Below, in pieces: positions 50,671 through 58,353 of a stretch of DNA of 64,000 bases. Every line of letters begins with the position of its first letter. The first letter of the stretch is position 1. A model generated the notes under the pieces. It worked only from the letters and a program-made list of their open reading frames with translations. It did no database searches and had not been told where the DNA came from. The DNA is from Solihabitans fulvus (GTDB lineage: Bacteria > Actinomycetota > Actinomycetes > Mycobacteriales > Pseudonocardiaceae). The position numbers were made by a program, and so were the translations under genes. The stretch lies in contig NZ_VUOB01000031.1 of NCBI RefSeq assembly GCF_008386585.1, positions 41,190-105,189 of the forward strand, written 5' to 3'.

Positions 50671-52317
50671 TCAGCGCGGGTCCGGTCCGAGGAACCAGGC
50701 CGCGGTGTCGGGTGGGATGGATCCGTTCGCGCCCAACGGTCCCGAGGCGAGCAGCGGCGTCGCCGCCGACGGGGGCGCGATGCTGTCGGCGCTGCTGTTG
50801 AGCCACACCTCGATATCGGGGTGGCCCTCGGCGGCGCAGCGGTAGGCGAGCACGTCGGCCGGGCTGTCGAGCCAGGTGAGGGTGCCTCGGCCGAGCTGGG
50901 GCGAGGCTCGCCGGATCTCCAGCGCCCGCCGGTGCAGCGACAGCGTCGAGTCCGCGTCGGCGGCCTGGGCCTCGGCCGTCAGGCCGGCCCACCGCGTCGG
51001 CATCGGCAGCCAGGTGTCGGCCCCGCCGAAACCGTAGGGCGGCGCGTCGCCGGACCACGGGATCGGCACCCGCACGCCGTCCCTGCCACGGACCGTGTGG
51101 CCGCTGTTCTCCCACGTCGGGTCCCGCAGCGCCTCGACCGGCAGGTCGTCGACGTTGTCCAGGCCGAGTTCGTCGCCCTGGTACAGGTAGACCGATCCCG
51201 GCAGCGACAGCTGGACGAGCGCGGCGGCGCGGGCCCTGCGGCGGCCGAGCTCGATGTCGCCGTCGCCGTAGCGGGTGACGGGCCGGGGAATGTCGTGGTT
51301 GGTCAGCACCCACGAGCACGGTGCGCCGACGTCGGCCATCGCGCGCAGCGACCCGTCGATCGCGGCGCGGTAGGCGGCCGCGCCCCACTCGGCCTCGACG
51401 AGCTTGAAGTTGAAGGTCAGGTGCAGCTCGTCTGGCCGGACGTAGCGCGCGAGCCGCTCGTCGGACTCCACCCACACCTCGCCGACGGCCATGGTGCCCG
51501 GGTAGGTGTCGAGCACGCGGCGGAAGCCCCGCAGGTGCTCGTGCACGCCGTCCTGGTCAAGGCGCGGGTCCTCGGCGACGCGGGGCTGGCCCGGCTCGGG
51601 GAAGATGGTCATGTCTCGCAACGGGTTCGGCTTGGCCATGCCGTGCGCCACGTCGACGCGGAGGCCGTCGACGCCCCGGTTGAGCCAGAACCGGAGCACG
51701 CGGTCGTACTCGGCGACGACCTCGGGGTTCTCCCAGTTCAGGTCGGGCTGTTGCGGCGTGAACAGGTGCAGGTACCACTGGCCGTCGGGCACCCGCGCCC
51801 ACGCCGATCCGCCGAAGCAGGCCACCCAGTTGTTGGGCGGCTCGTCGCCGCCGGGACCCCTGCCGTCGCAGAAGATGAACCGCTCGCGGGCCGGGCTGCC
51901 CGGCGCGGCGGTCAGGGCCTCGACGAACCACGGGTGCTGGTCGGAGACGTGGTTGGGGATCACGTCGATGGTGACCTTCAGCCCGCGCTCGTGCGCGGCC
52001 GCGGTCATCGCGTCGAAGTCCGCGAGGGTGCCGAACTCGGGATCAACGTCGGTGTGGTCGGCGACGTCGTAGCCGCCGTCGACCATGGGCGAACGGTAGA
52101 ACGCGCCGAGCCAGACCGCGTCGACGCCGAGGTCGACCAGGTGGTCAAGGCGGCTGGTCAGGCCGGGCAGGTCCCCGATGCCGTCGCCGTTGCCGTCCGC
52201 GAAGCTGCGCGGATAGACCGTGTAGTAGACGGCGTCCCGCCACCAGTCGGGTCGGTCGGCACGCAGCGCGGCAGCGGTGGCCAGCGCGTCCTGTGTCCGG
52301 GCAGCCGGATCGGTCAT
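50671..52317 (-). CDS. GH13 alpha-glucosidase (oligo-1,6-glucosidase-like)
   Basis: A 548-residue GH13 enzyme: WWRDAVYYTVYPRSFADGNGDGIGDLPG is the typical subfamily start. Catalytic motifs are in order: VIPNHVS, GLRVDVAHG (nucleophile Asp), VGEVWVES (acid/base Glu) and VLTNHDIPR (third Asp). No signal peptide, so it hydrolyses imported oligosaccharides in the cytosol. It lies between the permease genes and the exported hydrolase gene in the same direction. Regulation is likely by the LacI-type repressor upstream. Confidence 0.92.
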   Translation of the reverse strand: MTDPAARTQDALATAAALRADRPDWWRDAVYYTVYPRSFADGNGDGIGDLPGLTSRLDHLVDLGVDAVWLGAFYRSPMVDGGYDVADHTDVDPEFGTLADFDAMTAAAHERGLKVTIDVIPNHVSDQHPWFVEALTAAPGSPARERFIFCDGRGPGGDEPPNNWVACFGGSAWARVPDGQWYLHLFTPQQPDLNWENPEVVAEYDRVLRFWLNRGVDGLRVDVAHGMAKPNPLRDMTIFPEPGQPRVAEDPRLDQDGVHEHLRGFRRVLDTYPGTMAVGEVWVESDERLARYVRPDELHLTFNFKLVEAEWGAAAYRAAIDGSLRAMADVGAPCSWVLTNHDIPRPVTRYGDGDIELGRRRARAAALVQLSLPGSVYLYQGDELGLDNVDDLPVEALRDPTWENSGHTVRGRDGVRVPIPWSGDAPPYGFGGADTWLPMPTRWAGLTAEAQAADADSTLSLHRRALEIRRASPQLGRGTLTWLDSPADVLAYRCAAEGHPDIEVWLNSSADSIAPPSAATPLLASGPLGANGSIPPDTAAWFLGPDPR

Positions 52318-52381
52318 GATGAAGCCACTCCTGGGGTGATCGCGGTCGAACTCGGTCGGTGGGGTGGTGCCTGGGCCGTCG

Positions 52382-53224
52382 CTACCCGGTGATCCCGGTG
52401 TGCGCGAGTCCCTGGATGAACTGGCGCTGCGCGATGACGAAGACGATGAGCATCGGGACGGCCGTGAGCGACGAGGCGGCGAGCTGAACGTTCCACATCG
52501 CGCCGCCGTAGGAGTCCACGTACTGGGTCAGCGCCTGGGGAAGCGTGAACTTGTCCGGAGTGGACAGATACACGATCGGTTCGAGGTAGAGGTTCCAGCT
52601 CTGGAGGAACGTGAAGATCGTGACCGCCGCGAGCGCCGGCCGGGACAGCGGCAGCGCGACGCGCCAGAACATGCCGAAGCGGCCGAGGCCGTCGAGGCAG
52701 GCTGCCTGCTCGAGCTCGTCGGGCAGGGCGATGAAGAACTGCCGCATGATGAAGGTCGCCAACACGCTGGGGGCGCCGAGGACGGGCACCAGGATCAGCG
52801 GCCAGTGGGTGTCGACCAGGTGCAGCGACCGGAACAGCTGGAACAGCGGGACGATGGTGGCCTCGCTCGGCACCAGCAGCCCGGCGAGGATCACCAGGAA
52901 CAGCACGTTGGCGCCCCGGAAGCGAATGCGGGCGAACGCGTAGCCGGCCAGCGCGGACACCGCCACGGTTCCCACGGTGACGATCGCGGCGATGTAGAGG
53001 CTGTTGAGGTACTGGCGGGCGAACGGTTGCAGCGTGAAGACGTCCCGGTACGCCGACAGCTGCCAGGTGCCGGGGAGCAGCGAGGGCGGGTAGCCGAAGA
53101 TGTCGCCGATCGGCTTGAACGACGAGGTCACCATCCACCAGGCCGGGAAGACGAACGGCAGGCACAGCACGCACAACAGCCCGTAGAGCACCACCTTGGC
53201 GCGGGCCGAGAGGCTAGACCTCAT
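52382..53224 (-). CDS. ABC sugar transporter permease (MalG type)
   Basis: A 280-residue membrane protein with six predicted helices. The EAA-type loop is DELEQAACLDGLGRFGMFWRVALPLSRPAL, the contact for the ATPase. It resembles the MalG/LacG class of carbohydrate permeases. It overlaps the MalF-type gene by 11 bp. No ATPase gene is in the operon, so a shared MsiK-type ATPase, as is common in actinomycetes, is expected. Confidence 0.92.
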   Translation of the reverse strand: MRSSLSARAKVVLYGLLCVLCLPFVFPAWWMVTSSFKPIGDIFGYPPSLLPGTWQLSAYRDVFTLQPFARQYLNSLYIAAIVTVGTVAVSALAGYAFARIRFRGANVLFLVILAGLLVPSEATIVPLFQLFRSLHLVDTHWPLILVPVLGAPSVLATFIMRQFFIALPDELEQAACLDGLGRFGMFWRVALPLSRPALAAVTIFTFLQSWNLYLEPIVYLSTPDKFTLPQALTQYVDSYGGAMWNVQLAASSLTAVPMLIVFVIAQRQFIQGLAHTGITG

Positions 53225-54158
53225 ACATGACCCACTTCCTGCGCATCCGCCACTGCACCAGGGTCAGCGCCAGGACGATGCCGAACAGCAGCACCGCCAG
53301 CGTCGCGCCGTAGCCGAAATGGTGGAACTGGAACGCCTGCTGGTAGAGGTAGTAGACGAGCACGTTGGTGGCGTTGCCCGGCCCGCCCTGGGTGAGCACC
53401 GAGACCTGGGCGAACATCTGGAGCGAGCCGGCGATCGTGATGATCGAGGCGAGCAGGATGGTCGGGCTGATCATCGGCATGGTGATCCGCCAGAACCTGG
53501 TCCACGCGCCCGCGCCGTCCAGCTGGGCCGCCTCGTGCAGCTGCGGCGGAACGCCCTGCATCGCGGCGAGGAACAGCACCATGTTCAGTCCGACGTTCTT
53601 GAACACCTGCACCAGGATGATAGAGACGATGGACGTCCCGCCCTGGCGGAGCCAGTTCGGCCCGTCGATGCCGATCGCGTGCAGGATCCCGTTGACGCCG
53701 CCGTTGTCCTGGAGCAGGAAGCCCCAGACGATGCTCCACGCGACGACCGACACCACCACCGGCGAGAAGAACAGAAGCCGGAAGAAGGCGATGCCGCGGA
53801 TCTTCTGGTTGAGCAGCACGGCGAGCAGCAGCGCCAGCGCCAGGTCGAGCACGACCAGCCCGGCGCTGAAGAAGGCGGTGGCCCGCAGCACCGACGGCGT
53901 GTTGGGGTCCTCGGCGAGCTGACGGTAGTTGTCCAGCCCGACGAAGTGGAACGTGCCGGCCAGCACGTTCCACTCGTGCAGGCTGTAGTAGAACACCATG
54001 CCGAGCGGAACCAGCACGAACACGATGCTGCCCAACACCTGTGGGGCGATGAACAGGTAGCCTGCGAGGCTGTCGACCCGGCGGGCCGTCCACCATCGCC
54101 TGCGCGGCCGGCCGGCGACTCCTGGCACCTCGTCGCGCGGCGGAGGGTGAGCTGACAT
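53214..54158 (-). CDS. ABC sugar transporter permease (MalF type)
   Basis: A 314-residue permease with six helices and the EAA loop QLHEAAQLDGAGAWTRFWRITMPMISP. The N-terminal ~30 residues are cytosolic and basic (GRPRRRWWTARRVDSLAGY). The start at 54158 follows the lipoprotein stop by 5 bp. It pairs with the MalG-type gene it overlaps. Confidence 0.92.
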   Translation of the reverse strand: MSAHPPPRDEVPGVAGRPRRRWWTARRVDSLAGYLFIAPQVLGSIVFVLVPLGMVFYYSLHEWNVLAGTFHFVGLDNYRQLAEDPNTPSVLRATAFFSAGLVVLDLALALLLAVLLNQKIRGIAFFRLLFFSPVVVSVVAWSIVWGFLLQDNGGVNGILHAIGIDGPNWLRQGGTSIVSIILVQVFKNVGLNMVLFLAAMQGVPPQLHEAAQLDGAGAWTRFWRITMPMISPTILLASIITIAGSLQMFAQVSVLTQGGPGNATNVLVYYLYQQAFQFHHFGYGATLAVLLFGIVLALTLVQWRMRRKWVMYEV

Positions 54159-54163
54159 GACGC

Positions 54164-55441
54164 CTACCTGTTCAGTAGCGGTTGGATCTTGGCGCACACA
54201 CCCGACAGGACCTTCGTGACATCGGCGTCGGCCTGCCACAGGGGGTCGAGGGCGGCGCGCACGGTCTGGTCGATCTCGGCGAAGTTGGTGTGGCTGTCCT
54301 GGGGCACGCCGTTGGTGATGCCGTTGACGACGACGTTCTGGAGCTGCGCTGGCGACAGCAGCGGATTCGCCTTGGCCAGGGTGTCGGCGGTGAGCTGCGA
54401 CCTGCGCGGCGGCGGGAAGAACTCGGCCAGCTTCAGGGAGTTCGCGGGACCGGTCATGAACGCGAGGAAGTCCGTTGCCTGGCCGACGTTCCTGCTGCTG
54501 CTGAACACCCCGACGCCGGCCTGACCGAACACGCCGTAGGCGCCGGCCGGCCCGGACGGCAGCGGCACGAGGTCCCATTTGAACTTGTCCGCGAGCAACG
54601 AGGCCCGGCTGATCTGGGTGATCGTCATGGCCGAGTCGCCCGCGAAGAAGTCCGCGGTCGTGCCGGGCCCCGGCATCGCCTTGTCCGCGAAGACCGCCTT
54701 GTGCAGGAACGACATCGCCGAGGCCATCGCCGGTTTGTCGAAGCCGCAGGACTTCCCGTCGCCGCCCCACGCCTGCGCGCCCCAGCCGTCCCACACAGTG
54801 GCGAGCTGGTACCAGTTCTTGTAGTCGAAGTCCCGCACCACCAGGCCGGCCTTGCCGGTGCCCGCGGCGGTCGCGGCGGCCATCGACGCCAGCGCGGTCC
54901 AGTCCCACCGGCCCGCGGCGATCAGCTCGGCAGGCGTCTGCTGCCCCGCCTTGGCGAGCAGATCGGTGTTGACGAACACGCCGAAGGGCGAGGTGGAGAA
55001 CGGGTAGGCGTAGAGCGTGCCGCCGCCGCTCCACACCTTGGTGGCGTTGGGCAGCAGGTCCCCGTACTGGTAGTCGGCGTTGCGCGACAGGGTGTCCGTC
55101 AGCGGTGCGAGCGCACCCGAGGAGACGAAGTCCGGCGCCGCGCCGCCCAGGATCCAGGCGAGGTCGGGGGCCTGTCCGCCGGCGATCTGGGTGGTCAGCG
55201 TCGCGGTGTAGCTGTCCTGCGGGATGGAGTCGAACTTCACCGAGACCTGGGGGTGGCCGGCGTGATAGTCCGCCGCGATTCCGTTGAGCAGCGCCAACTG
55301 CTTGGGATTGGAGCTGAACAGCGCGAAGCGCAGCGTGGTCGGCCCGCCGCTCGCCGGGGTGTCGCCGCTGCCGCAGGCGGCCAGCGTCGTGGTGAGCGCG
55401 ACCGCGGCGGCGAGCGCGCGAAGGACAGTGGTCCGTCGCAT
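54164..55441 (-). CDS. Sugar-binding lipoprotein of the ABC transporter
   Basis: A 425-residue family 1 extracellular solute-binding protein with a lipoprotein signal and lipobox LAAC (Cys about 23). Characteristic pieces are APDLAWILGGAAPDFV, LYAYPFSTSPFGVFVNTDLL and FLAFMTGPANSLKLAEFFPP. It captures the oligosaccharide at the membrane surface and passes it to the two permeases encoded next. The ligand cannot be read from the sequence. Confidence 0.92.
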   Translation of the reverse strand: MRRTTVLRALAAAVALTTTLAACGSGDTPASGGPTTLRFALFSSNPKQLALLNGIAADYHAGHPQVSVKFDSIPQDSYTATLTTQIAGGQAPDLAWILGGAAPDFVSSGALAPLTDTLSRNADYQYGDLLPNATKVWSGGGTLYAYPFSTSPFGVFVNTDLLAKAGQQTPAELIAAGRWDWTALASMAAATAAGTGKAGLVVRDFDYKNWYQLATVWDGWGAQAWGGDGKSCGFDKPAMASAMSFLHKAVFADKAMPGPGTTADFFAGDSAMTITQISRASLLADKFKWDLVPLPSGPAGAYGVFGQAGVGVFSSSRNVGQATDFLAFMTGPANSLKLAEFFPPPRRSQLTADTLAKANPLLSPAQLQNVVVNGITNGVPQDSHTNFAEIDQTVRAALDPLWQADADVTKVLSGVCAKIQPLLNR

Positions 55442-55492
55442 GGTTGGTTCTCCTTGCGTTCTGCGTCTGGTGCCCTGCCGTGCTGGGACTGG

Positions 55493-57118
55493 TCAGTAGC
55501 CGGTGATCTCCGGCCAGTGCAGTTCGACGCCGTCGGCATGGAGTCGCTCCTGGAAGTCGTTGAGCAGCACCGGGTCGTTGCGGACCGCGCGCGGGGTGGT
55601 GCGCTCGCGCAGGCAGTACGCGGCGAGCGCGCCGGCGACCTCGCCGATGTTCCACTCGACGGGGTGTAACCGGTAGCAGCCGTTGGTGATGTGCGTGGTG
55701 CCGATGTTCTTGCTGGCCGGCAACAGGTTCTGCACGCGCTGCGGGACGAGCGCGCCGAGCGGGATCTCGAACGGGCAGGCGGCGACGTCGATGTAGTTGT
55801 CGCCGCCCGTGGAGGGATGCAGGTCGATGCGGTACATGCCGACGCCGACGCTGTCGTCGTAGCGCACCGCGCCGTGCTCGCCGCGGATCGCCATCGACAG
55901 GTCCTGTTCGACGATCGTGCGTTCGGCCCTGATGCGGCGGGACTCCCGGACGTAGGGCGCCTGGGCGAGGCCGCCGGGGTTGCCGACGATGTCCGCGCGC
56001 AGCCGCAGGTTCGGGAAGCCGGTGCCGCCGTCGGGTCGCGGCGCCTCGTGCTGCATCCAGTACAGCGCCGACAGGGACAGCTCCCTCGCCTCGGCCAGGC
56101 GCGCCCGCGGGTCGGGGACGTCGATGACCGGGGCCTCGAAGTAGTCGATCATTGGCCAGTTCACGAGCGTGATGTCGCTGGCGTAGGAGCCCTCGACGAA
56201 GTTTCGGCGCGCCGCGATCCGCCGGAACAGCCACAGGTCCGTGGCGCCAGCCTCGGTGCGCTGGTCGTTGACCGTGTGCGGGTCGTCGTCGGGGTTCGGC
56301 GAGAAGACCCTGGTGTCGGTCGCCAGGGTGCGCGGATCCGGCGCCTGCCAGGACAGCAGCTTCGCGCCCCAGAACTCCGGCTCGCGGTCGCGCCAGAACG
56401 CGTAGGTGGCCGGCTTGTCGATGCGGTGGTCACCGTCGACGTGGTCGACCGCGAAGCAGTAGGAGACCGCCTGCATGTTCGCCGGCTGCGGCACGGCGGG
56501 GGCGTGCGGCTCGCCGGTCTCGGCTTGGGACTCGAAGCCGGTCACGTACTCCACGCCGGCCAGCGGCAGCAGGTCGCCCGTCTCGGTGGCGTCCAGCACG
56601 TAGGGGGCGGCGACGGTGACGTCCCCGCCGCCGTCGCGGTGCCGCAGCCGGACCGAGGTCACCCGGTCGCCGTCGGTGTCGGCGCCGACCGGCTCGTACG
56701 GTTGCAGCACGGTCAGCCTGCCCGACGCCCGGTGCGGCGCAAGCATCGCCTCGATCACAGCGAGCGCGACGCGGGGCTCGTGGCACAGGCGGCTGACCCG
56801 GCCGGCGCCGGGATTGAGCTGCCGCCAGGATCTCGCCCGCTCGGTCAGCGGGTAGCGCTCGCGGTAGTAGGCGCGAATGCCCTCGCGCAGCGCGCGGTAG
56901 CTGGCGGTGCCGCCGAACTGCTCGATCCACCAGTGCTCGTCCGGTGGCACGGCCTGGCTGGTGAGCTGGCCGCCGAGCCAGTCGTACTGCTCCGTGAGGA
57001 TGACCGTCGTCGCGGGCTCCCGCAGGGCGGCCAGCGCGGCGGCGACTCCCCCGAGGCCGCCCCCGACGACCAGGACATCGGCGGTCAGGACGTTGGCGGT
57101 CAGGACCGAGCTTCTCAC
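55493..57118 (-). CDS. FAD-dependent oxidoreductase (PF12831 type)
   Basis: A 541-residue flavoprotein. The Rossmann FAD motif is DVLVVGGGLGGVAAALAALRE at about residues 15-35, then LTEQYDWLGGQLTSQ. The central segment APYVLDATETGDLLPLAGVEYVTG and the end LLPASKNIGTTHITNGCYRLHP.EWNIG are hallmarks of the FAD_oxidored family, often found in sugar catabolic operons. The GTG at 57118 overlaps the LacI stop by 4 bp (GTGA), so translation is coupled. It may oxidise a sugar or its aglycone. Confidence 0.87.
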   Translation of the reverse strand: MRSSVLTANVLTADVLVVGGGLGGVAAALAALREPATTVILTEQYDWLGGQLTSQAVPPDEHWWIEQFGGTASYRALREGIRAYYRERYPLTERARSWRQLNPGAGRVSRLCHEPRVALAVIEAMLAPHRASGRLTVLQPYEPVGADTDGDRVTSVRLRHRDGGGDVTVAAPYVLDATETGDLLPLAGVEYVTGFESQAETGEPHAPAVPQPANMQAVSYCFAVDHVDGDHRIDKPATYAFWRDREPEFWGAKLLSWQAPDPRTLATDTRVFSPNPDDDPHTVNDQRTEAGATDLWLFRRIAARRNFVEGSYASDITLVNWPMIDYFEAPVIDVPDPRARLAEARELSLSALYWMQHEAPRPDGGTGFPNLRLRADIVGNPGGLAQAPYVRESRRIRAERTIVEQDLSMAIRGEHGAVRYDDSVGVGMYRIDLHPSTGGDNYIDVAACPFEIPLGALVPQRVQNLLPASKNIGTTHITNGCYRLHPVEWNIGEVAGALAAYCLRERTTPRAVRNDPVLLNDFQERLHADGVELHWPEITGY

Positions 57119-58158
57119 GGTGTGCTCCTCGGTGCGGCCAGGGTCGCGCCAGCCACGATCCGGCAGGGCAGTAGTCGGGTGCGGGGTCCCCGGTCGCCGC
57201 CGAGAATCCGGGCGAGCAGGTCGACGGCCTGCGCCCCCATCTCCTCGCGGGGGATCCGGAACCCCGTGAAGTCCGGTGTGGCGCGGGCGGTGCGCGGCGG
57301 GCTGCCGCCCAGCTCGACGAGCGAGACGTCCTCGGGTATCCGCACCCCGCGCCTGCCGCACTCCTCGACCAGCGCCGCGGTGTCGTCGGGATCCTCGACG
57401 AACATCGCGGTCGCCCCGTGCTCCACCAGGCTGTCGAGCACTTCGCCGGCGTCGCGTCCCTTGGCGCGCAGGCGAACCGACCGGACGCCCGCGTCGGCGA
57501 CGCCGGCCGCGAAGCCAGCCCAGCGGTCGGCCGATGACTCCGGACCAGCGCCCTCGCCGACGAACGCCACCGTGCGGTGGCCGAGCCCGCCCGTCCGCCG
57601 GACGAGCTCGGCCACCGCCGACACGTAGTCCGCGCCGACCGCCGCGACCGGGCCGGCGGCCACGTCGTCGCGGCGGCCGACGGACACGAACGGGAAGCCC
57701 TCGGCGACCAACCGCGCCAACTCGGCCCGGTCCACCCGCCGTCCCAACACCACACAGCCGTCGGCCAGCCGGAGCCTGCTGCCCGCGTGGAAGATCTTCC
57801 GACCGCCGTCGACGACCGGGGAACTGGTGAACAGCACCAGGTCGTAGCCGAGCTGTTCCGCGCGCCGCTCGATGCCGGCCAGGAACGGGTGGTAGAAGTC
57901 GAGGTCCTCGCTGGGAAACACCGACTCGTAGGTGAACACGCCGAAGATCCGGTTGTCCTGCGAGATCAGGCTCCGCGCGATCGGGTTGGCCACGTAGCCC
58001 GTGCTCTGGATCGCGGCCAGGACGCGGTCGCGAGTCTCCTGCGGGATGCGGATCTCACCGTCGTCGCGGTTGTTCAGCACCATCGACACCGTCGCCTGAC
58101 TCACCCCGGTCATGCGGGCGATGTCCTGCTGCGTGGTGCGCCGCTTCTCCTTGCCCAT
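57115..58158 (-). CDS. LacI-family transcriptional regulator
   Basis: A 347-residue LacI/GalR regulator: an N-terminal HTH (TTQQDIARMTGVSQATVSMVLN) and hinge helix (IPQETRDRVLAAIQSTGYVANPIARSL), followed by a periplasmic-binding-protein-like effector domain (RIFGVFTYESVFPSEDLDFY). It is the first gene of the operon it probably controls. A perfect 16-bp palindrome and a half-site lie upstream. The effector is presumably a product of the imported sugar. Confidence 0.92.
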   Translation of the reverse strand: MGKEKRRTTQQDIARMTGVSQATVSMVLNNRDDGEIRIPQETRDRVLAAIQSTGYVANPIARSLISQDNRIFGVFTYESVFPSEDLDFYHPFLAGIERRAEQLGYDLVLFTSSPVVDGGRKIFHAGSRLRLADGCVVLGRRVDRAELARLVAEGFPFVSVGRRDDVAAGPVAAVGADYVSAVAELVRRTGGLGHRTVAFVGEGAGPESSADRWAGFAAGVADAGVRSVRLRAKGRDAGEVLDSLVEHGATAMFVEDPDDTAALVEECGRRGVRIPEDVSLVELGGSPPRTARATPDFTGFRIPREEMGAQAVDLLARILGGDRGPRTRLLPCRIVAGATLAAPRSTP

Positions 58159-58173
58159 GCCCTCTGCTCACCT

Positions 58174-58189
58174 GCTTATTCCTATTATC
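58174..58189. promoter_or_regulatory. Imperfect LacI operator adjacent to the lacI start
   Basis: GCTTATTCCTATTATC. Its right half equals the half-site CTATTATC of the perfect palindrome at 58260. It lies 16 bp before the lacI start at 58158. Confidence 0.55.
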
Positions 58190-58259
58190 ACTGCGGTGTG
58201 AGCAGGAGCATGAGTGATTTCGCGAACCCATGTCAAGAGATCGAACCAGATTCTTCTTA

Positions 58260-58275
58260 GATAATAGCTATTATC
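58260..58275. promoter_or_regulatory. LacI-type operator, perfect 16-bp palindrome
   Basis: GATAATAGCTATTATC is perfectly symmetric, unusually AT-rich for this DNA, and lies about 100 bp upstream of lacI. The second partial copy 71 bp closer could allow looping. Confidence 0.7.
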
Positions 58276-58353
58276 AGTCGACCGTCCCAGTCGGACACTG
58301 CCGCGCGGACGCGCACGGCGACAGCAGGGCGACGCGCCGTCACCCCCGGCCGG

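Noticed and set aside
53214..56234. A 1006-codon minus frame across lipoprotein and permease genes
   Set aside because: Only its end is the MalF-type permease; the rest is an out-of-frame shadow of the lipoprotein and FAD genes with no similarity.
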